The notes under the pieces were generated by a model. That model saw nothing but the letters and a program-made list of their open reading frames with translations, had not been told where the DNA came from and searched no databases. This document shows positions 13,424 through 21,719 of a stretch of 24,756 nucleotides of DNA, one piece after another (within the stretch, counting starts at the first letter, position 1; each line of letters opens with the position of its first letter). A program made the position numbers and the translations under genes. The stretch comes from Azoarcus sp031556475. GTDB taxonomy: Bacteria > Pseudomonadota > Gammaproteobacteria > Burkholderiales > Rhodocyclaceae. The stretch lies in contig JAVBSY010000041.1 in assembly GCA_031556475.1 (NCBI GenBank), positions 1-24,756 on the forward strand. The letters are read 5' to 3'.

Positions 13424-15577
13424 CTAGGCGTTTTCGCTTTTGCGCAGCAACGGTTGCAGGTCGAACAAGGTGGTGCGGATCAGGTGCAGATAGCCTTCGA
13501 TGCGGCGCAGTGGCGAGCTTTCGAAATGCGTGGGCCGCGGTTCTTCGGTCGCGTGCAGGGTTGCGATCGCCTTTTCGGCCGCGGCCAGGGCCTGCAGGCG
13601 TTTCTCTTCGCCGGGTTTGACGAAGAGGCGGATCAGCGCTCGGCCCAAATTCCGGGTTTCCTCTCGCCAGGGCGTTGCCCAAGCGTAGCAGGGCTCGGCC
13701 GGCAGCGCGTCTTGTTCGCGGCGGATTTCGATCACGGCATGGCCGATTTCGAGCACGACAAAAGTCCAGGACAGCAGGCGGCGCTGGACATCGGGACGGC
13801 TCGCCGCGAGGCTGTGCGCCTGGTTGAGCAGATCGCGCGTGCTGCTTTCGAAGGCGGCCGCAAGTCCGTCGCTGCGATGCCATCGGATTGCCTTGACGGC
13901 ACGCAGGCGTAGATCGTGTTCCAGACGCCGCCAGAGCCAGGGCGCGTTGGGTGGAAAGATCACGGCCGTGGCGGCGGCGGCCAGGGACATGGCGAGCAGC
14001 ATTGCGATATCGGCGTTGAGCGTGGCTGCAGGGTCGAAGAGAATGAGGTTGGCGGGGATGGTGCCGGAGCTGAAGAAAATCCGCAGCCCGGAACCGATCC
14101 CGGCAACTTTGGGGCGAGTCGTGAGGTAAGTGCCGAGCGCGAATACCGGCCCCACGGCAAGGCAGAGCAGCGGAAAACCGTCGATGCGCGGCAGCACGAA
14201 AAAGGTGATGCCGAACCCGAACAGCACTGCCAGCACGGTTCCCTGCGCCATCTGGATCGCCATGCGTGCCGGATTCGCCGCAGCGGATACCAGGGTTGCG
14301 ACAACGGCGGTCAAGGTAACGAAGCGGTTGCCGCTGGCCCAGGCGCTTTCGATCCAGAAAAAGCCGGCGGCGAGCATCATGACCGCGCTACGCATGCCGG
14401 CGACGAGCGCCGCGACCGAATTGGCCTTGGTTTCGAAGCTGTATTTCCAATTTTCGCGCGCATGCCGCCGTGCCGCCAGCGAGGCATGCGTCCGGGTGTA
14501 TTCGTTCAGTTCGATGAACAGGCGGTAAAGCAATTCGGCCGCGGTGTCGAAATCGAGCTGCCCGGTTTCGTCGCTGTCCAGGCCGCCGCGCGTCTGGCGG
14601 ATCGTTTCCATCAAGCGCTGGCGTCGTTCGTCGAATTCGTCGGCCAGCTCTTGTGCGTCGCCAACGCTCATGGCCTTGTCGCGCCAGGGGGAGAGCCATT
14701 CGCGCAGCTCGTTCAGGCAGGGCTCGAAGGCTTCGAGAACGGCTCTTCCATCCTGGTTGCGCAGGCGTTCGAGCAACTGATGCAGCGCATGGAAGCGCGT
14801 CGTCAGCGTCATGAACTCGACGTTGAGTCGCGCGAGACGCCCTGTGCGCAGACGCAGGCGCGGATCGTCGAAGGAGGTGGCGTTGCGCAGGGTTTCGAGC
14901 GCCACGGCGTGCATGGCGAAACGAAGTTCCGCATTTTCGAAATGCTGGCGCTCGTGATCGCCGAGATGATCGAGAACAAAGGTCGCGAAGCTGCCGAAGC
15001 GCTTGTTCATCGCGTCACGCAATGCGGCGCCCGAGGTTTGCGGCAGGATCATTCCGCTGACGAAGGAGGCGCCGAGAATGCCGAGAGAGATTTCCAGGAA
15101 GCGCCAGACCGCCTGCATGAAGGTTGCCTCAGGATGCAGGGCGGCCGGCAGGCCGATCAGTGCCGTGGTGTAGCCGGCCAGCATGAAGGCATAGGAGCGG
15201 AAATCCCGGTAGCGTGCCGAGCCGGCCGTGCATAGCCCGATCCAGAGCGACGCGGCAAGCAGGAACAGCACGCGTTCCTGGCCGAAGATTGCGATCAGCG
15301 CAATGACGACGCTGAGCCCGACGATGCTGCCGAGAATCCGGTAGAAACTTTTCGCGAACACCTGGCCGCTTTGCGGCTGCATCACGACGAAGACCGTTGT
15401 CACCGCCGTGCTCGGCTGCGGGAGTTCGAGGCGCATGGCGACCCACATCGTCAGCAGGGCGGCGAGCACCGTCTTGAACACATAAACCCAGATCACGCCT
15501 TCGTTGCGCGCCCAATCCGCAGCGGCACTGCGCAGGTCGGTGAAGTCCGGCAGGGTGAGCGTGACGCTGCGGGCCAT
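13424..15577 (-). CDS. FUSC-family inner-membrane efflux pump (AaeB-like)
   Basis: 717 aa, the expected length for AaeB/YccS-type pumps. Two membrane blocks alternate with cytoplasmic regions: the first at about 30–180 (LAALLTMWVAMRLELPQPSTA, VVMQPQSGQVFAKSFYRILGS, the FUSC signature) and the second at about 385–530 (WIESAWASGNRFVTLTAVVATL and following). The cytoplasmic parts are helical and charged. It probably uses the proton gradient and exports aromatic carboxylates or related toxic small molecules through the adaptor and outer-membrane partner in the same operon. Only 1 nt separates its ATG from the preceding outer-membrane gene stop. Confidence 0.92.
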   Translation of the reverse strand: MARSVTLTLPDFTDLRSAAADWARNEGVIWVYVFKTVLAALLTMWVAMRLELPQPSTAVTTVFVVMQPQSGQVFAKSFYRILGSIVGLSVVIALIAIFGQERVLFLLAASLWIGLCTAGSARYRDFRSYAFMLAGYTTALIGLPAALHPEATFMQAVWRFLEISLGILGASFVSGMILPQTSGAALRDAMNKRFGSFATFVLDHLGDHERQHFENAELRFAMHAVALETLRNATSFDDPRLRLRTGRLARLNVEFMTLTTRFHALHQLLERLRNQDGRAVLEAFEPCLNELREWLSPWRDKAMSVGDAQELADEFDERRQRLMETIRQTRGGLDSDETGQLDFDTAAELLYRLFIELNEYTRTHASLAARRHARENWKYSFETKANSVAALVAGMRSAVMMLAAGFFWIESAWASGNRFVTLTAVVATLVSAAANPARMAIQMAQGTVLAVLFGFGITFFVLPRIDGFPLLCLAVGPVFALGTYLTTRPKVAGIGSGLRIFFSSGTIPANLILFDPAATLNADIAMLLAMSLAAAATAVIFPPNAPWLWRRLEHDLRLRAVKAIRWHRSDGLAAAFESSTRDLLNQAHSLAASRPDVQRRLLSWTFVVLEIGHAVIEIRREQDALPAEPCYAWATPWREETRNLGRALIRLFVKPGEEKRLQALAAAEKAIATLHATEEPRPTHFESSPLRRIEGYLHLIRTTLFDLQPLLRKSENA

Positions 15578-15578
15578 C

Positions 15579-17087
15579 TCAGCGTTTATCTACCGGCTGC
15601 ACGCTTACGCTTGTGGGCAGCATTCTTTCGTCCGACGCCGCGTCGTTTTCATCGAGCAGGCCGCCGCCGAGCGCGATGTTCAGTTCCGCATGCGTAAGCA
15701 GGCGCGCGGCATGTATGCGCTGTTCGATGAGCCGCGACTGCAAGAGACGAACTTGCGCTTCGAGCGTATTGAGGTAGTCCGTCAGCCCCGCGCGATAGGC
15801 TTGGATCGCGAGATCGTGGATCTTCTGTGCCGCACGTGACGATTGTTCGGCAAGCCGTTGTTGCGTTTCCAGGGAGCGCATGCGGATCAACTCGTCGGAA
15901 ATGCTTTTGAGCGCGTTCACCAAGGTCTGGTTGTATTGGGCAACGGCTGCATCGTAGCTTGCCGAGGCCGCGCCGAGCTGAGCACGCAGACGGCCGCCGT
16001 CGAAAATCGGCAGCGAAACCGCGGCGCCGATGCCGTAGTTGAGTTTTTGCCCGCTCAGGAACGAAAGCATATTCCCCTGCACGGCGCTATAGCCGATATT
16101 TGCGAGCAGATCGACGTTGGGGTAGAACTCGGCTTGGGCGACATCGATGCCGCGCGCTTCGGCGGCGACGCCCCAACGGCTGGCGACGATATCGGGACGG
16201 TGGCCGACAAGCTCCAGGGGGAGCGCGCTCGGCAAGCCCGGTTGGTCGGCCAGAACCAGCTTCGGCCGAACGAGCGAGGCGCCCGCACCCGGCCCTTTAC
16301 CCGCGAGCGCCGCAAGCTGGTTGCAGGAAACGGCGATCGCTTCTTCGAGCGATTCGATCCTGCGCCGCGTTTCCGGCAGCGGCACTTCGGCCTGGCTGAC
16401 TTCCAGGTGCGTGCCCAGGCCACCGGCGAGCCGGCGTCGGGCAAGCGAGAGGATCTGCTCCTGCTGAAGCAGGGTTGTCCGCTCGATATCGAGTTCCGCG
16501 TATTGCAAGGAGAGTCGAATGTAGGCGCGGACGATGTTGCCTTCGAGTTCGAGCTGAGCGGTACGCGCCTCGGCCGCGGTCACTTGGGCGAGATTCAGAT
16601 AGCGTTCGGTGTTGTTTCGCTCGCGTCCCCAGAAGTCGAGCGCATAGCTCAAACTCAACGTGGCGACGTTGTTCCAGGTTGTCGTCTTGGCGAGTTCGCC
16701 CGGGCCGTAGAAAAAATCGTTCGGCCAGTGATGGGCTTTCAGGGACAGGTCGCCGCTGACGTGCGGTGCTTCAGCCGCTTCCACGACACCGGCTATCGAG
16801 AGTGCCATGCGCACGCGCGCACGGGCCTGTGCCAGCGTAGGGCTGTCGGCTAGCGCGCTTTCGATCCACGTATCGAGTTGCGGATCGCGATAGACGCGCC
16901 ACCATTGTTCGCTCGGCCACTGCGCGTCGCGGTTGGCGGATTGGATCGCGGCATCGGTCGCCAGGGCCTGATTCTCGAAACCTCGCTCCTGTGGCGCGAT
17001 TCCATGCGTGCTGGCGCAGCCGGCTATTGTCAATGATGCGACAAGAAAGCAGACGACACGGGCTTCTTTCACAAGCGGAAACGGCAC
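15579..17087 (-). CDS. NodT-family outer-membrane efflux lipoprotein
   Basis: TolC-like trimeric channel subunit, 502 aa. The signal peptide ends in a lipobox (SLTIAGC), so the mature protein is lipidated on Cys. It contains two OEP repeats; typical pieces are WWRVYRDPQLDTWIESALAD, then NIVRAYIRLSLQYAEL, GHRPDIVASRWGVAAEARGIDVAQAEFYPNV, and LPIFDGGRLRAQLG. The start is taken as GTG (17087) with AGGA 8 nt upstream; a second GTG five codons later would leave a more compact signal peptide. First gene of the pump operon, divergent from the LysR gene; its stop is 1 nt before the FUSC start. Confidence 0.92.
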   Translation of the reverse strand: MPFPLVKEARVVCFLVASLTIAGCASTHGIAPQERGFENQALATDAAIQSANRDAQWPSEQWWRVYRDPQLDTWIESALADSPTLAQARARVRMALSIAGVVEAAEAPHVSGDLSLKAHHWPNDFFYGPGELAKTTTWNNVATLSLSYALDFWGRERNNTERYLNLAQVTAAEARTAQLELEGNIVRAYIRLSLQYAELDIERTTLLQQEQILSLARRRLAGGLGTHLEVSQAEVPLPETRRRIESLEEAIAVSCNQLAALAGKGPGAGASLVRPKLVLADQPGLPSALPLELVGHRPDIVASRWGVAAEARGIDVAQAEFYPNVDLLANIGYSAVQGNMLSFLSGQKLNYGIGAAVSLPIFDGGRLRAQLGAASASYDAAVAQYNQTLVNALKSISDELIRMRSLETQQRLAEQSSRAAQKIHDLAIQAYRAGLTDYLNTLEAQVRLLQSRLIEQRIHAARLLTHAELNIALGGGLLDENDAASDERMLPTSVSVQPVDKR

Positions 17088-17206
17088 GGTTCGAATCCTG
17101 GAGGGAGGTTCTGGCGATCCAATGAAGTGACCGAAGCAAGGTATCGATAGCTCATATTCTAGACAGCCATCGGGGAACAGATAAGTACGGATAAATGCGA
17201 TTCTTT

Positions 17207-17223
17207 ATTGCCGATTTTGCAAT
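17207..17223. promoter_or_regulatory. LysR-type operator (T-N11-A palindrome)
   Basis: ATTGC, CGATTTT, GCAAT is a perfect 5-7-5 inverted repeat containing T-N11-A, the LysR-family core. It lies 31 bp before the regulator ATG and 120 bp before the divergent efflux operon, the usual position for autoregulation and divergent activation. The rest of 17088–17253 holds no gene. Confidence 0.65.
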
Positions 17224-17253
17224 AATTATCTACACACACTTTTTCGAATTGCG

Positions 17254-18153
17254 ATGGACACCCTGCAAGCGATGCGCGCCTTTGTCTGTGTGGCGGAAAC
17301 CGGGAGCTTCACCGCCGCGGCACAGCAACTGCAGACGACGACCCCCTACGTGTCGCGCGCGGTGGCGAAGCTCGAAACGCACCTGCGTGCGCGGCTTCTC
17401 AACCGGACGACGCGCCGGCTTGCCTTGACCGATGTGGGGGAGCGTTATCTCGCACGCTGCGTGGAGATCCTTGCCGATCTCGAAGCGGCGGAAAAGGAAG
17501 CCGGCGATGCGCATGCGCAGCCGGCGGGCCGTCTGCGGGTGCATGCGACAACCGGTATCGGCCAGCACTACATCGTTCCGGCCATCGCGGCTTACCGGCA
17601 GCGCTACCCGGAGGTCCGTTTCGAATTGACGCTTGCCAACCGCGTTCCAGCCTTGCTCGATGAGGTTTATGACGTAGCGATCGTGGTGGCGGTCGAATTG
17701 CCGGATTCGGGTCTCGTCTCGCAACGCATCGGGGAGACTCACAGCATCCTTTGCGCTTCGCCGGCCTACATCGCTCGGCAGGGCATGCCCCGCAGGCCGG
17801 CGGAGTTGGCCCGATACGCCTGTCTGCGTTTGCTGAGCCCTGTGCAGCCGCTGGAAAAATGGCTGCTCGACGGTCCGGACGGGCGCGAAATAGCGATACT
17901 CGAACCGCCTCCGTTCCAGGTCAATGTCGGCGATGCGATGGCCGAGGCGATCCGTGCCGGGATGGGGATCGGCCCCCTGCCTTTGTACCTGGCGAGGACC
18001 GGGTTGCAGGACGGCTCCTTGCTGCGCGTGTTACCCGAGTACAAGCTGCAAAGCCTGAATGTCTATGCGCTGTACCCTTCACGCGAATACCTGGATGCCA
18101 AGATCAAAACCTGGATTGCCCACCTGCGCGAAACTTTGCCCGAAATGCTGTAG
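17254..18153 (+). CDS. LysR-family transcriptional regulator (AaeR-like)
   Basis: 299 aa, the standard length. The N-terminal winged helix-turn-helix is clear: MDTLQAMRAFVCVAETGSFT, AAAQQLQTTTPYVSRAVAKLE, LLNRTTRRLALTDVGERY. A linker helix and a periplasmic-binding-like effector domain follow (LRVHATTGIGQHYIVPAIA at the start, GIGPLPLYLARTGL near the end). It is in the subgroup of regulators that sit divergently next to aromatic-acid or drug efflux operons. The 166-bp shared intergenic region carries a LysR-type palindrome. The likely effector is an aromatic acid exported by the pump (inference). Confidence 0.93.
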   Translation: MDTLQAMRAFVCVAETGSFTAAAQQLQTTTPYVSRAVAKLETHLRARLLNRTTRRLALTDVGERYLARCVEILADLEAAEKEAGDAHAQPAGRLRVHATTGIGQHYIVPAIAAYRQRYPEVRFELTLANRVPALLDEVYDVAIVVAVELPDSGLVSQRIGETHSILCASPAYIARQGMPRRPAELARYACLRLLSPVQPLEKWLLDGPDGREIAILEPPPFQVNVGDAMAEAIRAGMGIGPLPLYLARTGLQDGSLLRVLPEYKLQSLNVYALYPSREYLDAKIKTWIAHLRETLPEML

Positions 18154-18179
18154 TGCCCTTTCGTCGCTGGCTTGCTGGG

Positions 18180-18626
18180 TCAGTTCTTGACCCGCATCAG
18201 CCGCGCTTTTTCCCGCTCCCAATCGCGTTTTTTCTCGTCCTCGCGCTTGTCGTACTGCTTCTTGCCCTTGGCCAGGCCGATCGTGGCTTTGACACGGCCC
18301 TTGCTGTAGTGCAGATCGAGCGGCATCAGCGTGAAACCGGCGCGTTCCACCTTACCGATCAGCTTGGCGATTTCGCCCGCGTGCAGCAACAGCTTGCGCG
18401 TGCGCGTGGGGTCGGCCTTGACATGGGTCGAGGCGCTGGAAAGCGGAGTGATGTGCATGCCGAGGATGAAAATCTCCTCGGCGCGCACGATGATGTAGGC
18501 TTCCTTGATGTTGGCGCGGCCAGCGCGGATCGCCTTGACCTCCCAGCCTTCGAGCACGAGTCCGGCCTCGAATTTTTCTTCGATGAAATAATCGTGGTAT
18601 GCCTTGCGGTTGTCGATGATGCTCAT
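18180..18626 (-). CDS. smpB: SsrA-binding protein SmpB
   Basis: Binds tmRNA and delivers it to stalled ribosomes for trans-translation. 148 aa, close to the family norm. The beta-barrel core shows NRKAYHDYFIEEKFEAGLVL, EGWEVKAIRAGRANIKEAY and the KGRVKATIGLAKGKKQYDKR segment. The basic C-terminal tail (REDEKKRDWEREKARLMR) is the part that enters the ribosomal mRNA channel. Convergent with the LysR gene and divergent from ratA. The ATG at 18626 is supported by the MSIIDNRKAY start; the open frame extends upstream without homology. The tmRNA gene is not in this window. Confidence 0.96.
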   Translation of the reverse strand: MSIIDNRKAYHDYFIEEKFEAGLVLEGWEVKAIRAGRANIKEAYIIVRAEEIFILGMHITPLSSASTHVKADPTRTRKLLLHAGEIAKLIGKVERAGFTLMPLDLHYSKGRVKATIGLAKGKKQYDKREDEKKRDWEREKARLMRVKN

Positions 18627-18752
18627 TGCGTGTGCTGTTCGGGCGCGGTTTCCAGGGGATGGGCGCTTGGCGCGGGCAGTCCGCGCGGCTTGCGGTAGAA
18701 TCGTGTATCTTAGCAGTTCGGTGTGGCGCCTGTTTTTCGACACGCTTCTTTT

Positions 18753-19190
18753 ATGGCCGACGTAAAAAAAACCGTCCTGATCGAATTCACCCCGGCACAG
18801 ATGTTCGAATTGGTCGACCGGTGCGAGGACTACTCGAAATTTCTGCCCTGGTGCGGCGGTGCCGAGGTGCATCGGCGCACGGAAACCGTTACGGCGGCGA
18901 CATTGCATGTCAACTACCACGGTATCAAGACGCATTTCAGCACCGAAAACGAAAAACGTCCGCCGCACGAAATGTCCATCCGCCTGAAGGATGGCCCCTT
19001 TACCAAGCTGGATGGCGGCTGGCGCTTCATTGCGCTGGGCGATACCGCGTGCAAGATCGAGTTCTTCCTGCACTACCAGTTTTCCAGCAAATTGCTGGAA
19101 AAAGCCCTGGGGCCGGTGTTCAATCACATTGCCAATACCTTCGTCGACTCCTTCGTCAAGCGCGCCGCGCAGGTTTATTCAAAGGCTTGA
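18753..19190 (+). CDS. ratA: RatA/COQ10-type START-domain protein
   Basis: 145 aa START (SRPBCC) fold protein. Annotated as RatA, reported in E. coli to block 70S subunit association; relatives (COQ10) bind ubiquinone, and the lipid-binding role may be the true one. Family marks: opening MADVKKTVLIEFTPAQMFEL, then DYSKFLPWCGGAEVH, and a closing amphipathic helix GPVFNHIANTFVDSFVKRA. The start at 18753 is taken over the GTG 30 bp upstream because it matches the family N-terminus. A TAGAAT (18696–18701) could be its −10 box, but I see no good −35. It is divergent from smpB and 3 bp before rnfH, the conserved proteobacterial arrangement. Confidence 0.92.
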   Translation: MADVKKTVLIEFTPAQMFELVDRCEDYSKFLPWCGGAEVHRRTETVTAATLHVNYHGIKTHFSTENEKRPPHEMSIRLKDGPFTKLDGGWRFIALGDTACKIEFFLHYQFSSKLLEKALGPVFNHIANTFVDSFVKRAAQVYSKA

Positions 19191-19193
19191 AAA

Positions 19194-19514
19194 ATGGGCG
19201 GGACGATCAACATCGAAGTGGTCTATGCGTTGCCGCAGCGGCAGGAACTGGTGCGCGTGAGCGTGCCGGAAGGTGCGACCGTGCGGGATGCGCTGGAGCG
19301 GTCGGGCTTGTTGCGGAAATACCCGGAGATCGATCTCGACGGGAACAACAAGCTCGGGATTTTCGCCAAGCTCACCAAGCCCGATACCGTGCTGCGCGAC
19401 CGTGATCGCGTGGAAATCTACCGGCCGTTGATTGCGGACCCGAAGGCGGTACGCAAAAAACGCGCGGAAGAGGGCAAGGTCATGAAGAAAGGTGGCGGCG
19501 CAGAGGCCGAATAA
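19194..19514 (+). CDS. rnfH: RnfH/UPF0125 beta-grasp protein
   Basis: 106-aa member of the RnfH (UPF0125) family with a ubiquitin/ThiS-like beta-grasp fold. The biochemical role is unknown; some homologues sit with Rnf electron-transport genes. Marks: INIEVVYALPQRQELVRVSV, EGATVRDALERSGL, LGIFAKLTKPDTVLRDRDRVEIYRPL, then a basic tail (DPKAVRKKRAEEGK). It starts 3 bp after ratA, so they are cotranscribed, and is followed by a strong terminator 25 bp after its stop. Confidence 0.93.
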   Translation: MGGTINIEVVYALPQRQELVRVSVPEGATVRDALERSGLLRKYPEIDLDGNNKLGIFAKLTKPDTVLRDRDRVEIYRPLIADPKAVRKKRAEEGKVMKKGGGAEAE

Positions 19515-19539
19515 GAGGCTGCAAACAACGAAGAACAAA

Positions 19540-19565
19540 GGGCTCGATACTGTCGAGCCCTTTTT
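19540..19565 (+). terminator. Intrinsic terminator after ratA–rnfH
   Basis: GGGCTCGA (19540–19547), 5-nt loop, TCGAGCCC (19553–19560), then TTTTT. A perfect 8-bp stem. AAA precedes the stem, so it may also work weakly for the convergent DUF4124 gene. Confidence 0.9.
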
Positions 19566-19605
19566 GTTGAAACACAACGGTTCCGAAAAAGTACCAGTAC
19601 CGGTC

Positions 19606-20112
19606 TTACTTGCACATTTTTTCGATCTGCTGACGGAGTTCCCTACCTTCCGATTCGCGGGTCTTGTCGTCGAGATATTCGCGCTCGCCCTTTTCGTTCA
19701 TGCGCACGACCCGTTGTCCGCTTTCAAGTGCGGCCAAGTGGGCGCGTGCCTGGTTGCAGTTCTTTTCGCGTTCGGCGGCTTCGCTTTTTTCCTTCTCTGC
19801 CTTGGCTTGTGCTTCGGCTTCGGCTGCGCGGCGCTGGCGAAACTCCAATTCCATATCGGCTGCGCTCTTGGGGCCTTTCGCTGCCCCTTTCGGTGCTGTC
19901 GTGGGAGCGGCGGCGGCGGGAGTGCCGCCGGCGGCTTCGTCAGTCGTGTCCGTGGGGGGGCGGGCGCTGCCGGGGAGGGTTTTCGTCGCGCCGCTTGGCG
20001 GTGGAACGTCGGAGTAGTGAACGTTTCCGTCTTTGTCGCGCCAGCTGTACACCTCGGCCGCTGCGGGCAGGGTAATGAACAAGGCGAGTAAAAAGAGGGC
20101 AGGGCGCATCAT
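19606..20112 (-). CDS. DUF4124 domain exported protein
   Basis: 168 aa. Signal peptide MMRPALFLLALFITLPAAAE, then the DUF4124 core EVYSWRDKDGNVHYSDVPPP. The middle is low-complexity (Pro/Ala/Thr/Lys), followed by a charged coiled-coil-like helix (~88–125, QRRAAEAEAQAKAEKEKSEA) and a C-terminal region with two Cys (NCNQARAHL, and EKMCK at the end). Function is unknown; the family is widespread in periplasmic proteins of proteobacteria. GGAG lies about 8 nt before tandem ATGs (20112 and 20109), so either may be used. Divergent from guaB with overlapping promoter regions. Confidence 0.88.
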   Translation of the reverse strand: MMRPALFLLALFITLPAAAEVYSWRDKDGNVHYSDVPPPSGATKTLPGSARPPTDTTDEAAGGTPAAAAPTTAPKGAAKGPKSAADMELEFRQRRAAEAEAQAKAEKEKSEAAEREKNCNQARAHLAALESGQRVVRMNEKGEREYLDDKTRESEGRELRQQIEKMCK

Positions 20113-20136
20113 CGAACAGTCTCCGCGAGGGTGTCG

Positions 20137-20165
20137 CTTACAGGGTGTAGAGCACTCTGTATAAT
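20137..20165 (+). promoter_or_regulatory. Sigma-70 promoter of guaB
   Basis: CTTACA (20137–20142), 17-bp spacer, consensus TATAAT (20160–20165). Transcription would start near 20172, leaving a ~20-nt leader that carries GAGAGGA before the guaB ATG. Confidence 0.75.
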
Positions 20166-20192
20166 ACGGATTTGGCCGAGAGGATAAAAGCC

Positions 20193-21653
20193 ATGCGAGT
20201 AATTCAGAAGGCGCTGACGTTCGACGACGTCCTTCTCATACCCGCCCACTCCACAGTCCTGCCGCGCGATGTCAGCCTGCGGACCCGGCTTACCCGCCGT
20301 ATTGCCCTGAATATCCCGTTGCTGTCCGCCGCCATGGATACGGTGACGGAAGCCCGCTTGGCGATTGCATTGGCGCAGGAGGGCGGCCTCGGTATCGTGC
20401 ACAAGAACCTGTCGCCGAAGGCGCAGGCAGCCGAAGTGGTGAAGGTCAAGCGCTTCGAGTCCGGGGTGTTGAAGGATCCGATTACGATTCCGCCGACGAT
20501 GAGCGTGCGTGAAGTCGTCGCGCTCACCCGGCAACATAAATTCTCCGGCTTGCCGGTGCTGGAAGGCAAGAAGGTCGTCGGCATCGTCACCAACCGCGAT
20601 CTGCGCTTCGAAACCAATCTCGACCAGCCGGTTTCCGCGATCATGACGCCGCAGTCCCGCCTGGTGACGGTCAAGGAAGGCATCAGCCTGGAAGATGCGC
20701 GGGCGCTGCTGCACAAGCACCGCCTGGAACGCGTGCTGGTGCTCGACGACGCCGGCGAACTGCGTGGCCTGATCACGGTAAAGGATATGTTGAAATCCAC
20801 CGAGCATCCGTTGGCGGCCAAGGACGAACTGGGCCGCCTGCGCGTCGGTGCGGCGGTGGGCGTCGGCGCGGGCACCGAGGAGCGCATCGAGCAACTGGCC
20901 GATGCGGGCGTGGATGTCATCATCGTCGATACCGCGCATGGCCATGCGCAAGGCGTGCTCGACCGCGTGAGCTGGGTCAAGCGCAACTTTCCGCAGATCG
21001 AAGTCGTCGGCGGCAACATCGCCACCGGCGATGCGGCGCGGGCCTTGATGGATGCGGGCGCGGACGCGGTCAAGGTCGGCATCGGCCCCGGTTCCATCTG
21101 CACCACGCGCATCGTCGCGGGTGTCGGCGTGCCGCAGATCAGCGCTATCGACGGCGTTGCCAAAGCCCTGCGCGACACCGGCGTGCCGCTGATCGCCGAT
21201 GGCGGCGTGCGTTATTCCGGCGATATCGCCAAGGCCATCGCCGCCGGTGCCGATACGGTCATGCTGGGCGGCTTGTTCGCCGGCACCGAGGAATCGCCGG
21301 GCGAAACCGTGTTGTACCAGGGCCGCTCCTATAAAGCCTATCGTGGCATGGGTTCGCTCGGTGCGATGCAGCAGGGCGCCGCGGATCGCTACTTTCAGGA
21401 CAGTTCGGCCAACGTGGATAAGCTGGTGCCGGAAGGCATTGAAGGCCGCGTGCCCTACAAAGGGCCGGTTACCGCCGTGATTCATCAATTGGTCGGTGGC
21501 TTGCGAGCGTCGATGGGTTATCTGGGTTGCGAAAGCATCCCCGCGGTGCATGAGCGTGCGGAGTTCGTCGAAATCACCACCGCCGGCGTGCGTGAATCCC
21601 ACGTGCATGACGTACAGATCACCAAGGAAGCACCCAACTACCACGTCGAATGA
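20193..21653 (+). CDS. guaB: Inosine-5'-monophosphate dehydrogenase
   Basis: Oxidises IMP to XMP with NAD, the committed step to guanine nucleotides. 486 aa, the usual length. The TIM barrel starts LTFDDVLLIPAHSTVLP. Two CBS domains (~93–148 and 152–205) are inserted and would bind regulatory nucleotides. Then come DTAHGHAQGV, GNIATGDAARAL, and the active-site loop GPGSICTTRIV with catalytic Cys303. Next are IADGGVRYSGDIAKA, GGLFAGTEESPG and the flap YKAYRGMGSLGAM. The ATG at 20193 has GAGAGGA 8 nt upstream and fits the family N-terminus; a TTG seven codons earlier is rejected. Followed by guaA, with a hairpin terminator between. Confidence 0.97.
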   Translation: MRVIQKALTFDDVLLIPAHSTVLPRDVSLRTRLTRRIALNIPLLSAAMDTVTEARLAIALAQEGGLGIVHKNLSPKAQAAEVVKVKRFESGVLKDPITIPPTMSVREVVALTRQHKFSGLPVLEGKKVVGIVTNRDLRFETNLDQPVSAIMTPQSRLVTVKEGISLEDARALLHKHRLERVLVLDDAGELRGLITVKDMLKSTEHPLAAKDELGRLRVGAAVGVGAGTEERIEQLADAGVDVIIVDTAHGHAQGVLDRVSWVKRNFPQIEVVGGNIATGDAARALMDAGADAVKVGIGPGSICTTRIVAGVGVPQISAIDGVAKALRDTGVPLIADGGVRYSGDIAKAIAAGADTVMLGGLFAGTEESPGETVLYQGRSYKAYRGMGSLGAMQQGAADRYFQDSSANVDKLVPEGIEGRVPYKGPVTAVIHQLVGGLRASMGYLGCESIPAVHERAEFVEITTAGVRESHVHDVQITKEAPNYHVE

Positions 21654-21672
21654 CGTGGTGGAGAACACTCCC

Positions 21673-21700
21673 AGCGCCGGCCATCGTCCGGCGCTTTTTT
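21673..21700 (+). terminator. Hairpin terminator between guaB and guaA
   Basis: AGCGCCGG (21673–21680), 7-nt loop, CCGGCGCT (21688–21695), then a run of six T ending at 21700. A perfect 8-bp stem. It ends 19 bp before the chosen guaA start, so it could terminate guaB or act as an attenuator for readthrough into guaA. Confidence 0.88.
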
Positions 21701-21719
21701 ACTTTTCGGCATGCCGCAC

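Noticed and set aside
13916..15235. 439-codon open frame on the + strand opposite the FUSC pump gene
   Set aside because: Gly/Glu/Gln/Arg-rich antisense frame without a ribosome-binding site or motif; the − strand frame encodes the clear pump.
20109..21668. 519-codon open frame on the − strand opposite guaB
   Set aside because: Rich in His, Arg and Asp and without domain structure; it mirrors the GC-biased codons of an unmistakable guaB.
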